DNA of 64,000 nucleotides, taken from contig CAVOFV010000005.1 of the NCBI GenBank assembly GCA_963695085.1, forward strand, positions 1-64,000, written 5' to 3'. Numbering within the stretch: the stretch's first letter is position 1; every line of letters begins with the position of its first letter. This document shows, piece after piece, positions 55,347 to 64,000 of this stretch. The translations under genes were made by a program, and so were the position numbers. Under the pieces are notes generated by a model. It made no database searches and had not been told where the DNA came from. It saw only the letters and a program-made list of their open reading frames with translations. This DNA comes from SG8-30 sp963695085. GTDB taxonomy: Bacteria > Pseudomonadota > Gammaproteobacteria > Steroidobacterales > Steroidobacteraceae.

Positions 55347-55856
55347 TCAACGGGTGTCCAGCGCCTTGCGCAGCGCCCGGAACAACTGCCGCGCGGCGTG
55401 CGGCGCTGCGCCGTCCTGCAGTTCGCGGCGCGCCTCCGCAACCAGCCGCGCGAGGTCCTGCGGGTCGGCGCCCGGGCATTCCTCCAGAAACGCCGCCAGG
55501 GCTGGTTCACCCTCCTGCAGCAGGCGATTCCGCCAGCCTTCGACACGCTTGAAAGCGAGCGCGTCGGCGGTGCGGCCCTGTTCCCGGGCCTGCAGCGCCG
55601 CCCGGATCGGGCCGTCGTCCAGTTGCCGCATCAGCTTGCCGATGAACAGCCGTTGTCGCAACAGCGCCGAGTGGCTCGAGATGCGGCGCGCCGCTCGGAT
55701 GGCGTCGGCGAGTTTCTCGGGCAGATTCAGCGTGTCGAGCAGCGCATCCGGCGCCTCGATCAGTTGCTCGCCGAGCTCCTGCGCTGCGTGCGCGCGACGC
55801 TTGAGTTCGCCCTTGCTGGGCGGCTCGGGCTCACCGGGGACCTGCCTGCGACGCAT
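55347..55856 (-). CDS. darP: DarP/YjgA family ribosome-associated protein
   Basis: Dual-action ribosomal maturation protein family (DUF615), acting in late 50S assembly. It has 169 residues. The family core SHSALLRQRLFIGKLMRQLD is clear, preceded by PPSKGELKRRAHAAQELG. It is divergent from pmbA, with 78 bp between. Confidence 0.9.
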   Translation of the reverse strand: MRRRQVPGEPEPPSKGELKRRAHAAQELGEQLIEAPDALLDTLNLPEKLADAIRAARRISSHSALLRQRLFIGKLMRQLDDGPIRAALQAREQGRTADALAFKRVEGWRNRLLQEGEPALAAFLEECPGADPQDLARLVAEARRELQDGAAPHAARQLFRALRKALDTR

Positions 55857-55934
55857 GGCGGGACTCTAGCATGCGGCCATCCCGGCGCCGGAACCCCGGT
55901 ACAATCACAGCCTTTGCGGCAATCAGGTGACACG

Positions 55935-57281
55935 ATGTCGGGTTCAGGCCAGTCGGCGGGCTTCCACCAGCGCGACCTCGAGCTGATCGTGGAGGGTGCG
56001 CTGCAGGCGGCGCGGCGCGGCGGCGCGGATCAGGCCGAGGCGGGCGTCACCGTCGATGGCGGGCTGTCGGCGACGGTGCGGCTGGGGGAAACGGAGAAGA
56101 TCGAGTACCAGCGCGACCGCAGCATGGCCGTCACCGTGTACGTAGGACAGCGCAAGGGTACGGCGAGCACCGCCGACCTGTCCGCTGCCGCGGTCGCCGA
56201 GACCGTGCGCAAGGCGCTGTCCATTGCACGCTTCACGGCAGAGGATCCCTGTGCCGGGCTGGCCGACGCTGAGCAGATGGCCCGCGACATCCCCGACCTG
56301 GACCTGTCGCATCCCTGGGACATCGATGCGCCGGCGGCCATTTCGATCGCCCATGCCACCGAAGCGGCGGCGCTTGCGGCGGATCCCCGCATCGACAATT
56401 CGGACGGTGGATCGGTCAGCACCCACGCCGGCCTGCGCGTATATGGCAACAGCCATGGCTTCCTCGGTGGTCACCCGCATACGTCGCACGGCATCAGCTG
56501 TGTCGTGCTGGGGCGCGACGGCGACGACATGCAGCGCGACTACTGGTACACGTCGGCGCGGGATGTGGCCGGCCTGGAACCGGCCGGGCAGGTTGGCCGA
56601 CGCGCCGGGGAGCGCGCGGTGGCACGGCTGGGCGCGCGCAAGCTTACGACCCGCCGCGCTCCGGTACTGTTCGTGGCCGAGCAGGCGCGCGGCCTGATCG
56701 GGCATTTCGTGTCGGCGGTGCGGGGCGGACCGCAGTATCGCCGCAGTTCCTTCCTGTGCGGTGCAGCCGGCCAGCAGCTGTTTCCGGAATGGCTCGGCAT
56801 GACCGAACGCCCGCACCTGCCCCGCGGGCTCGGTTCCGCGCCCTTCGACGACGAAGGCGTCGCCACCCGCGACCGTGAACTCGTCCGGCAGGGCGAGCTG
56901 ACCGGCTATGTGCTGGACTCCTACGCCGCGCGCCGGCTCGGGCTCACGACCACGGGCAATGCCGGCGGCGTGCACAACCTGGTGGTGGGCAGCAGCGGCG
57001 AGGACTTCGAGACCCTGCTCGGCCGGCTCGGCACCGGCCTGCTGGTCACGGAACTGATGGGCCAGGGCATCAATCTCGTGACCGGCGACTATTCCCGCGG
57101 CGCCACGGGCTTCTGGGTGGAACGCGGTGAAGTCGCGTATCCGGTGCACGAGATCACGATCGCCGGCAACCTGCGCGACATGTACCGCAGCATCGCCGCG
57201 GTAGGCACCGACCGCGACCTGCGCGGCAGCGTTCACACGGGTTCGGTGTTGCTGGCCGAGATGATGATCGCCGGCGACTGA
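55935..57281 (+). CDS. pmbA: Metalloprotease subunit PmbA/TldE
   Basis: Partner of TldD in the heterodimeric TldD/TldE protease. The ATG at 55935, with AGGTGA upstream, gives 448 residues; the longer frame upstream is a darP shadow. Like other TldE proteins it lacks the HExxH motif. GNAGGVHNLVVG and EVAYPVHEITIAGNLRDMY are characteristic. Confidence 0.95.
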   Translation: MSGSGQSAGFHQRDLELIVEGALQAARRGGADQAEAGVTVDGGLSATVRLGETEKIEYQRDRSMAVTVYVGQRKGTASTADLSAAAVAETVRKALSIARFTAEDPCAGLADAEQMARDIPDLDLSHPWDIDAPAAISIAHATEAAALAADPRIDNSDGGSVSTHAGLRVYGNSHGFLGGHPHTSHGISCVVLGRDGDDMQRDYWYTSARDVAGLEPAGQVGRRAGERAVARLGARKLTTRRAPVLFVAEQARGLIGHFVSAVRGGPQYRRSSFLCGAAGQQLFPEWLGMTERPHLPRGLGSAPFDDEGVATRDRELVRQGELTGYVLDSYAARRLGLTTTGNAGGVHNLVVGSSGEDFETLLGRLGTGLLVTELMGQGINLVTGDYSRGATGFWVERGEVAYPVHEITIAGNLRDMYRSIAAVGTDRDLRGSVHTGSVLLAEMMIAGD

Positions 57282-57297
57282 CCGGCGCGGGGTGTCG

Positions 57298-58623
57298 TCA
57301 GGGGGCAGGAGTCAGCAGGTCGCGCAAGGTCATGAACTGGGTCTGTTCGCGCATGGCGGCCTCGATCGCGTCAGCGACGGCATCCGCGTCCGGTTCGGTA
57401 CGGGCCCGCGCCAGCAGCCACGATGCGTACTGCCGTTCGTCCCGCACGGCCGCCAGGATCTCGTGCACGGCGATCATGTCGAGGGCGCGGCCGGGCACCA
57501 GGCGATCCCGTTCGGTGGCCAGCACCAGGCCAGACTGCTCCAGGGAGTCCACGACCGTCGCCAGGGCGGAACTCGGCACCTCCATGCGCTCGGCGAGCGA
57601 CTTGAGCGTCCAGGTCGGCGCATCGCCCACGAAGGAACGGCCCACCAGGACCATGACCGACAGCGCCAGGCGCTCGCGCAGGCGGCTCGTGAGGCGCACC
57701 TCGACCTGGCCGGCGCGCAGGTAGCGCGGGTTCTGTACGTAGAACGACAGCTGGGCGCCGACCAGCAGGATCGTCCAGCTCAGGTAAACCCAGATCAGCG
57801 TGACCAGGAAGATCGCGAAGCCCGCGTAGATGGCGACCATGCGCGTCGAGGCGACCACGATCTGCGTGAAGATGGCGCCGCTGGCGGCCCACAGCAGGCC
57901 GGCCGCGATGCCACCGGCCAGCGCCGCCCCGGCCCGCACGCGGGTGTTGGGCACGAACATGTACAACAGCGTGAACACGGCGGTGACCACGAGGTAGGGA
58001 GTGGCGCGCCCCAGATTCACGATCATGGTGCCGAAGGGCTCGTGGCTGGCGAGCCAGTTCGCAAACGGCCAGTCGGCGACGGCGCCGAACAGGCCCAGCA
58101 CGACCGCCAGCAGGATCGGGCCGACGACCATCAGGGTCAGGTACTCGCTGACCCGCCGCATCATGCTGCGCGGCCGCTCGACATGCCACGCGAAATTGAA
58201 GCTCGCCTCGACCTTCTGCACCGTGCTGATCACCGTGTACAGCAGGAACGCCAGGCCCAGCGAGCCGAGTACGCCGCCGCGGGTGTTCTCGACGAACTCC
58301 ATGATCTGGCGGGTCAGCTCGTAGGACTGGGCGCCAACCGGGCGCAGGAACTCGTACAGCAGCGGTTCGAACTCGCGGTGGATGCCGAGACCCTTGAGTA
58401 CCGCGAAACCAAACGCCACCAGCGGCACGACCGACAGCAGCGTCGTGTACACGAGTCCCATCGCGCGCAGGTTGAGATCGCCTCCCAGCAGGTCGCGGAT
58501 CATTGCGTAGGGGTAGCGCAACAGCCCGAGCAGGCGGCGCAACGCCGGCACCGGCGGCTGGTGCTCCGGTTCGAACAGCAACTGTTCGAGGCGCCTGACC
58601 GGGTCGATCCTGTCGCGGTTCAT
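57298..58623 (-). CDS. YihY family inner-membrane protein
   Basis: Member of the UPF0761/YihY family, once misassigned as RNase BN. It has 441 residues from the ATG at 58623; an ATG at 58641 would add six and neither has a strong ribosome-binding site. About six membrane helices form the core, with LYTVISTVQKVEASFNFAW and VYLSWTILLVGAQLSFY as family segments. The last 150 residues look like a winged-helix domain. Function unknown. Confidence 0.88.
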   Translation of the reverse strand: MNRDRIDPVRRLEQLLFEPEHQPPVPALRRLLGLLRYPYAMIRDLLGGDLNLRAMGLVYTTLLSVVPLVAFGFAVLKGLGIHREFEPLLYEFLRPVGAQSYELTRQIMEFVENTRGGVLGSLGLAFLLYTVISTVQKVEASFNFAWHVERPRSMMRRVSEYLTLMVVGPILLAVVLGLFGAVADWPFANWLASHEPFGTMIVNLGRATPYLVVTAVFTLLYMFVPNTRVRAGAALAGGIAAGLLWAASGAIFTQIVVASTRMVAIYAGFAIFLVTLIWVYLSWTILLVGAQLSFYVQNPRYLRAGQVEVRLTSRLRERLALSVMVLVGRSFVGDAPTWTLKSLAERMEVPSSALATVVDSLEQSGLVLATERDRLVPGRALDMIAVHEILAAVRDERQYASWLLARARTEPDADAVADAIEAAMREQTQFMTLRDLLTPAP

Positions 58624-58678
58624 GCCGCGAGCGTCGCACATGGCCGCCCGTGCGGCAATTGGATCAGTCTTCGCCAGG

Positions 58679-59566
<888 letters not shown>

Positions 59567-59693
59567 GACAGTTCTGCTGGCCGGCATTCGGTGTTGCAGG
59601 GGAGGCTCTTGTACCATACCGGCGCCGCGCGGACGCCGTCGCCGAAGCGCATCGATTTTTGCAGCACCCGTGCGAAGCGGTCAAGGGACGTCA

Positions 59694-60527
59694 ATGAGGT
59701 GGACCGGCAAGGTCGTAGGCGCATTGCTCGGCTTCGTGGCGGGGCTGGGGCCGGTCGGCGCGCTCATCGGGCTGATCATCGGGCATGCCTACGACGAGCG
59801 CATGGCAGCCGGTGATGACGGGATCCCGGCCGCCGATCTTGCGACCGTCCGCGCCGTGTTCTTCCGTACCACCTTCGAGGTCATGGGATGCGTGGCCAAG
59901 TCGGACGGCCGGGTCTCGGAGCAGGACGTTGCGGCTGCGCGCGAGGTGTTCCGCCAGTTCCGTCTCGACGAAATCCAGTCGCGTGCCGCGATCGCGCACT
60001 TCACCGCCGGCAAGCAGGCGGATTTCGACCTCGACCAGGCCCTGGCCAGGCTGCTGGCAGCGTGCCGTGGCCGGCACGACCTGTTGCGCATGTTTCTCGA
60101 GGTGCAGCTGCGAGCAGCGCTGCTGGGTAGCGGACTGCAGGGGCGGCCGCGCGAGATGCTGGGACGGATAGCCCGGCGCATTGGCGTGTCGGGCATCGAG
60201 TTCGCCCACCTCGAGGCTCTGCTGCGCCTGCAAGGCTACGGATACGCGCACGCGCAGCCCCACCACGGCCCGGGCAGCCACGGCGGCGCACGCAGGCCGC
60301 CGCCCGGGGCGCAGGCCCTGCGCGAGGCCTACGAGGTGCTCGACGTGAAGCCCGCAGCCTCCGACGCGGAGGTCAAGCGCGCCTATCGCCGGCAGATGAG
60401 CCAGAATCATCCGGACAAGCTGCTGTCGCGCGGGCTGCCGGAGTCCATGCTGGAACTGGCCAAGGAGAAGACGCAGGCTATCCAGGCGGCCTACGAGCGG
60501 ATCCGCGAGACGCGCGGCATGCGCTAG
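59694..60527 (+). CDS. djlA: Co-chaperone DjlA
   Basis: Membrane-anchored J-domain protein. The ATG at 59694, with AAGGGA upstream, gives 277 residues. The N-terminal glycine-rich helix (VVGALLGFVAGLGPVGALIGLIIGH) is a DjlA hallmark. A TerB-like helical domain follows (residues about 45-170), then the J domain with QNHPDK. It should stimulate DnaK at the inner face of the membrane. Confidence 0.93.
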   Translation: MRWTGKVVGALLGFVAGLGPVGALIGLIIGHAYDERMAAGDDGIPAADLATVRAVFFRTTFEVMGCVAKSDGRVSEQDVAAAREVFRQFRLDEIQSRAAIAHFTAGKQADFDLDQALARLLAACRGRHDLLRMFLEVQLRAALLGSGLQGRPREMLGRIARRIGVSGIEFAHLEALLRLQGYGYAHAQPHHGPGSHGGARRPPPGAQALREAYEVLDVKPAASDAEVKRAYRRQMSQNHPDKLLSRGLPESMLELAKEKTQAIQAAYERIRETRGMR

Positions 60528-60586
60528 CTGCGGGAGCGGGGTCGCTCGGTTACAGTTACCTGCGCTGCGCCCCGGAGGGCCACGAC

Positions 60587-61273
60587 ATGAATCCAGCCGT
60601 CATCGCACCGTCGATCCTGTCCGCGGATTTCGCGCGCCTCGGGGAGGAGGTCGACGCCGTGCTGGCGGCCGGCGCCGACTGGATCCACTTCGACGTCATG
60701 GACAATCACTACGTCCCGAACCTCAGCATCGGGCCGCTGGTCTGCAAGGCGCTGCGGCAGTACGGTGTGCAGGCGCCGATCGACGTGCACCTCATGGTCA
60801 CGCCGGTGGACCGGCTTGCCAGCGATTTTGCGGCGGCCGGCGCGACCTACATCAGTTTTCACCCGGAAGCCAGCGGGCATGTCGACCGCAGCATCCAGCT
60901 CATCCGCGAAGCGGGCTGCCGGCCCGGGCTGGTGTTCAACCCGGCCACGTCACTCGACTGGCTGGACCATACGCTGGACTCGCTCGACCTGGTGCTGCTG
61001 ATGTCGGTCAATCCGGGCTTTGCGGGCCAGCGGTTCATTGAGTCGGTGTTGACCAAGCTGGCCGAGGCGCGACGGCGCATCGACGCCAGCGGACGGGCGG
61101 TGCGACTGGAGATCGACGGGGGCGTCAAGGTCGGCAATATCGGCGACATCGCGCGCGCCGGCGCGGACACGTTCGTGGCGGGCAGCGCGGTGTTCGGGGC
61201 GGACGATTACGCCGCGACCATCGCGGCGCTGCGCGCGGAAATAGTGAAGGGCGCTGGCTCGCGCGGGGGCTGA
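60587..61273 (+). CDS. rpe: Ribulose-phosphate 3-epimerase
   Basis: Pentose-phosphate pathway TIM-barrel enzyme of 228 residues. PSILSADFARLGEE, HFDVMDNHYVPNLSIGP, SVNPGFAGQRF and the final phosphate loop FVAGSAVFGADDY are all present. It is followed by the convergent crp-like gene. Confidence 0.97.
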   Translation: MNPAVIAPSILSADFARLGEEVDAVLAAGADWIHFDVMDNHYVPNLSIGPLVCKALRQYGVQAPIDVHLMVTPVDRLASDFAAAGATYISFHPEASGHVDRSIQLIREAGCRPGLVFNPATSLDWLDHTLDSLDLVLLMSVNPGFAGQRFIESVLTKLAEARRRIDASGRAVRLEIDGGVKVGNIGDIARAGADTFVAGSAVFGADDYAATIAALRAEIVKGAGSRGG

Positions 61274-61334
61274 CGCCTCCCAAGCAGCTACGACGGCGCC
61301 AGGCGTCCGCCCCGGCAGGCGGCCAACCGGCCGG

Positions 61335-62021
61335 TCAACGGTGCGCGGTCGCCGCCGCGGCCGCGGGCCGCTGCTTGACCTTCGGGCGCGCGCCGAACAC
61401 GACCATGGTCTTGCCGCGTGCGGTCAACAGGCCCTGTTCCTCGAGTACCTTGAGCACGCGTCCCGCCATCTCGCGCGAACAGCCGACCAGCCGTGAAAGC
61501 TCCTGGCGGCTCACCTTGATCTGCATCCCCTGCGGATGGGTCATGGCGTCCGGCTCGTTGCACAGGTCCATGATGGCGTGTGCGACGCGGCCGGTGACGT
61601 CCACGAAGGCGAGGTCACCGAGCTTGCGGTTGGTGCGGTCCAGCCGCGAGGCGAGCTGCGTCGCCAGCTCGAATACCAGCCCCGGGCTCTCCGCGGCGAT
61701 CTGCCGGAACCTGGGGTAGGTCATTTCCGCGAGTTCGCACTGCGTGCGGGTACGGACCCATGCGCTGCGCTGCTGGTTGTCCGAGAACAGACCCATCTCG
61801 CCAAAGAACTGCCCTTTGTTCAGGTAGGCGAGGACCATCTCGTTGCCGTCTTCGTTCTCGATCATCACCTCTACGGAGCCGCGGATGATGTAGTAGAGGA
61901 CGTCGGGCAGGTCCCCGGCGTGAATCAGCACCGTCTTGGACGGCACCGTCCGTACGCGGCAGTAGCTGAGGAACCGGTTGATGGCCGGGATGTCGGTGAG
62001 AGGCTTGACCGCTTCTTCCAT
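61335..62021 (-). CDS. crp: Crp/Vfr-type cyclic-nucleotide transcription regulator
   Basis: Global regulator of the CRP family, 228 residues, with GGGGAG upstream of the ATG. The cyclic-nucleotide pocket has GEMGLF (Glu75) and RSAWVR (Arg85, Ser86). In the dimer-interface helix the cAMP-contacting Thr-Ser pair of E. coli appears as Thr130-Asn131. The helix-turn-helix is SRQELSRLVGCSREMAGRVL (171-190), very close to E. coli CRP and Vfr. A tail of about 15 residues rich in Ala and Lys follows the usual end. It sits next to coq7 as in Pseudomonas. Confidence 0.93.
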   Translation of the reverse strand: MEEAVKPLTDIPAINRFLSYCRVRTVPSKTVLIHAGDLPDVLYYIIRGSVEVMIENEDGNEMVLAYLNKGQFFGEMGLFSDNQQRSAWVRTRTQCELAEMTYPRFRQIAAESPGLVFELATQLASRLDRTNRKLGDLAFVDVTGRVAHAIMDLCNEPDAMTHPQGMQIKVSRQELSRLVGCSREMAGRVLKVLEEQGLLTARGKTMVVFGARPKVKQRPAAAAATAHR

Positions 62022-62114
62022 TTCACTCCCCTGGGGGCGCAGGCACGAGGCCGTTACGCCGTTTTATTACAGCGTCACGTGGAACTGCAAGACATCATTC
62101 TAAGCGGTATCCGC

Positions 62115-62756
62115 TCAGAACCGGTATGCCGTGCGCGTCATGACCCCGGCGGCTGCGCGCATCAGCGTTCGCACCGGCGCTGGCAGCGCCGTGCCGCCCG
62201 CGTCGATCGCCACGCGGGCATGGCCGGTTTCGTCGCGCTTCATCTGCTCGAGAATGGCGCGGCTGCGTCCGTCTGCAGCCGGCAAGCGCGACAATTGGTC
62301 ATCGAGATGTCCTTCAACCTGCCGTTCGGTCTCCGCCATGAAGCCGAAGCTGAAATCGTCCCCGCCCAGTCCGGCGACGACTCCGATGGCGAGCGCCCCG
62401 GTGTACCACAGCGGGCTGAGCATGCTCGGTGCCGCGCCGAGCTCGGCGAGGCGTTCGTGGCACCAGGCGAGGTGATCACCTTCGTCGCGGGCTGCCCGCT
62501 GCATCGCGGCGCGGGTGGCGGGGCTGCGCGCCGTGACGGCCTGCCCGTGGTACAGGCCCTGCGCCGCGACTTCACCGGCATGGTTGACGCGCATCAGGCC
62601 GGCGGCGTGGGCACGGTCAGGGCCGTCCGCCAGGTGGTCAGTAACACCAACAGCCGGATTTTCACGTGCTGCCGACGGCTGGCCCAGGGTGGCTCGAAGC
62701 GCCTGATCGGCCTGTATCAGGAGTCGGTCCAGGGGTGAGAGGGTGCGGCCGGCCAT
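62115..62756 (-). CDS. coq7: 2-polyprenyl-3-methyl-6-methoxy-1,4-benzoquinol hydroxylase
   Basis: Di-iron hydroxylase of ubiquinone synthesis (CoQ7/UbiM-UbiF substitute type). The ATG at 62756 gives 213 residues; an ATG at 62765 overlaps a TATAAT and is less likely. The di-iron ligands lie in NHAGEVAAQGLYHGQ, RDEGDHLAW and KRDETGHARVA, with a further Glu in FMAETERQVEGHL. No ribosome-binding site is evident before either ATG. Confidence 0.94.
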   Translation of the reverse strand: MAGRTLSPLDRLLIQADQALRATLGQPSAARENPAVGVTDHLADGPDRAHAAGLMRVNHAGEVAAQGLYHGQAVTARSPATRAAMQRAARDEGDHLAWCHERLAELGAAPSMLSPLWYTGALAIGVVAGLGGDDFSFGFMAETERQVEGHLDDQLSRLPAADGRSRAILEQMKRDETGHARVAIDAGGTALPAPVRTLMRAAAGVMTRTAYRF

Positions 62757-62819
62757 GGCGCACATTATATAGCGTCGCCGCGGGCGGCCCCGGGCCGTGC
62801 CAACCGTGCCAAGACGCCT

Positions 62820-62848
62820 TTGCAAACAAGGGCTTTCTTCATTAAACT
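62820..62848 (+). promoter_or_regulatory. Candidate rplM-rpsI promoter
   Basis: TTGCAA (62820-62825), 17 bp, then TAAACT (62843-62848); each hexamer matches consensus at four of six positions. The predicted start is near 62855, giving a leader of under 40 bases. It lies in a locally AT-richer stretch. Confidence 0.5.
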
Positions 62849-62891
62849 GCCCGCCCTTTCCCAGACGAAGACCCTTTCAAAGGGGTTCATG

Positions 62892-63323
62892 ATGAAGACG
62901 ACTTTTGTGAACCCGGAGACCGTCCGGTGCGACTGGTTCGTGGTCAACGCCTCCGGCAAGACGCTGGGGCGGCTTGCGTCCGAGCTGGCGATCCGCCTGC
63001 GCGGCAAGCACAAGGCTGACTACACGCCGCACACCGACTGTGGTGATCACATGATCGTGATCAACGCGGAGAAGGTCGCGGTGACCGGCAACAAGCTGGC
63101 TGACAAGAAGTACCACCAGCACACGGGCTACATCGGCAACCTGAAGACGACCACCCTGGGGAAGCTGCTGCAGGAACACCCGGAGCGCGCTATCGAGTTC
63201 GCCGTCAAGGGCATGTTGCCGAAGACGACGCTCGGACGCCGCATGTACAGGAAGCTGCACGTGTTCGCCGGCGCAGACCACCCGCACGCCGCCCAGCAGC
63301 CCAAGCCGCTTGAGCTCGCCTGA
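62892..63323 (+). CDS. rplM: 50S ribosomal protein L13
   Basis: Early-assembly large-subunit protein. Two adjacent ATGs occur at 62889 and 62892; AAGGGG (62879-62884) is better spaced for the second, giving 143 residues starting MKTTFVNPETV. KTLGRLASELAIRLRGKHK and KGMLPKTTLGRRM are family signatures. It is followed by rpsI after 34 bp. Confidence 0.97.
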   Translation: MKTTFVNPETVRCDWFVVNASGKTLGRLASELAIRLRGKHKADYTPHTDCGDHMIVINAEKVAVTGNKLADKKYHQHTGYIGNLKTTTLGKLLQEHPERAIEFAVKGMLPKTTLGRRMYRKLHVFAGADHPHAAQQPKPLELA

Positions 63324-63357
63324 GGCGGGCGCGAACCACCAGCGAGAGAAACCGACA

Positions 63358-63750
63358 ATGCCCGCTACCACGAATTACGGCACCGGCCGCCGCAAGACCG
63401 CCGCCGCCAAGGTCTTCATCAAGCCTGGCACCGGCAAGATCACGGTCAACGACCGTTCACTGGATGAGTTCTTCGGCCGCGAGACGGGGCGCATGATCGT
63501 TCGTCAGCCGCTGGAGCTGACTGACATGGTCAAGCGGTTCGACATCACCGTCAGCGTGAGCGGCGGCGGCGTGACCGGCCAGGCGGGCGCCATCCGCCAC
63601 GGCATCACCCGCGCGCTGATCGAGTACGACGAGGTGCTGCGCAAGCCGCTGCGGGCCGCCGGTTTCGTGACGCGTGACGCGCGCGAAGTCGAGCGCAAGA
63701 AGGTCGGCCGCCGCAAGGCCCGGCGCGGGACGCAGTTCAGCAAGCGCTGA
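63358..63750 (+). CDS. rpsI: 30S ribosomal protein S9
   Basis: 30S head protein whose C-terminal tail contacts P-site tRNA. The ATG at 63358 gives 130 residues. YGTGRRKTAAAKVFIKPG and the basic end RRKARRGTQFSKR are diagnostic. The rplM-rpsI pair is standard. Confidence 0.97.
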   Translation: MPATTNYGTGRRKTAAAKVFIKPGTGKITVNDRSLDEFFGRETGRMIVRQPLELTDMVKRFDITVSVSGGGVTGQAGAIRHGITRALIEYDEVLRKPLRAAGFVTRDAREVERKKVGRRKARRGTQFSKR

Positions 63751-63779
63751 GGAAGAACTCCTCCAGAGCCTCCCGATCT

Positions 63780-63853
63780 TGGGGGATCGTCTAGCGGTAG
63801 GACTACGGACTCTGACTCCGTCAACCTAGGTTCGAATCCTAGTCCCCCAGCCA
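63780..63853 (+). tRNA. tRNA-Gln (anticodon CUG)
   Basis: 74-nt cloverleaf with the CCA end encoded. The acceptor stem TGGGGGA pairs with TCCCCCA, followed by discriminator G and CCA. The anticodon loop CTCTGAC gives anticodon CUG, and the T loop is TTCGAAT. It lies 29 bp after rpsI and may be cotranscribed with it. Confidence 0.95.
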
Positions 63854-63854
63854 A

Positions 63855-63897
63855 CAACGAAGAAGGGCCGGCCCGGAGGGTCGGCCTTTCTTCGTTG
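63855..63897 (+). terminator. Terminator after tRNA-Gln
   Basis: Long hairpin: CAACGAAGAA (63855-63864) pairs with TTCTTCGTTG (63888-63897). An inner GC stem of about nine base pairs, with one mismatch and one G-T pair, closes on a GGAG loop. The downstream arm contains CTTTCTT in place of a pure T tract. The near-symmetric stem could also act on the opposite strand. Confidence 0.65.
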
Positions 63898-63911
63898 AGG
63901 GGACGGGATGA

Positions 63912-63989
63912 GAACCGCAGGTTCGACGAGGCACGCGTAGCGTGCCGAAGAACGGTGCCGGGCTCTGGCGGCACCGGCCCCGCAGGGGC
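63912..63989. repeat. Run of four small hairpins at the window edge
   Basis: Four successive inverted repeats: GAACC-GCA-GGTTC (63912-63924), GGCACGC-GTA-GCGTGCC (63930-63946), CGGTGCCG with CGGCACCG around eight bases (63953-63976) and GCCCC-GCA-GGGGC (63977-63989). Three have three-base loops. No conserved gene was seen here. The array may continue past the window. Confidence 0.55.
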
Positions 63990-64000
63990 GAGGCGCGCAG

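Noticed and set aside
63504..63974. Minus-strand open frame of 156 codons across the tRNA-Gln gene, containing GLGFEPRLTESESVVLPL.
   Set aside because: This peptide is the antisense translation of tRNA-Gln and the rpsI end, a common mis-annotation; it has no ribosome-binding site or coding signal.

Overview
The window is about 68% GC, densely coding and gene-complete, and looks like chromosomal core sequence from a gammaproteobacterium. Supporting markers are LptE, Lnt, YhdP, HolA, RNase G, TldD/PmbA, DarP, a Crp/Vfr-type regulator next to Coq7, and the order miaB-phoH-ybeY-corC-lnt-leuS-lptE. The high GC content suits lineages such as Xanthomonadales, Nevskiales or Steroidobacterales, but the sequence alone does not settle which. 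No insertion sequence, prophage, CRISPR array or rRNA gene was seen.

Layout. (1) 1-17115: the 3' part of fusA, then tuf and a continuous S10-spc-alpha ribosomal supercluster (rpsJ to rplQ, including secY, rpmJ and rpoA), closed by a strong intrinsic terminator. (2) 17225-24645: a mixed accessory stretch with mscL, pepQ (minus), an alanine-rich repeat lipoprotein, a GNAT acetyltransferase and an exported gamma-glutamyltransferase-like enzyme. It ends with a minus-strand group: a PCuAC copper chaperone, an isoprenylcysteine-methyltransferase-like protein, a small WaaP/RIO-like kinase and an unrecognised multi-pass membrane protein. (3) 24865-28455: uvrA and ssb, divergent. (4) 28683-38356: a tightly packed probable operon miaB-phoH-ybeY-corC-lnt-leuS-lptE-sdaA, in which corC carries an apparent one-base frameshift. 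(5) 38376-40860 (minus): a three-gene ABC transporter / DUF3299 unit that, with sdaA, separates lptE from holA. (6) 41015-52324: holA-nadD-rsfS-rlmH-maf-rng-yhdP-nitrilase-tldD plus a 74-residue membrane protein, most joined by start/stop overlaps. (7) 52332-62756: a GspA-type ATPase fused to an FHA domain, purK-purE, darP, pmbA, a YihY-family membrane protein, purC, djlA, rpe, a Crp-family regulator and coq7. (8) 62820-64000: rplM-rpsI, tRNA-Gln(CUG), a terminator and, at the window edge, a run of four small hairpins.

No gene-free stretch exceeds 300 bases. The longest gaps are 18965-19222 and 27724-27981 (258 bp each), 28456-28682 (227 bp), 24646-24864 (219 bp, nothing recognisable) and 3229-3444 (216 bp). 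Most genes serve translation (ribosomal proteins, elongation factors, tRNA and rRNA modification, ribosome silencing), envelope assembly (Lnt, LptE, YhdP, SecY), DNA repair and replication (UvrA, SSB, HolA) and purine synthesis. The parts least explained by known biology are the membrane protein/kinase/methyltransferase cassette (22366-24645), the ABC-DUF3299 unit, the ATPase-FHA fusion and the terminal hairpin array.
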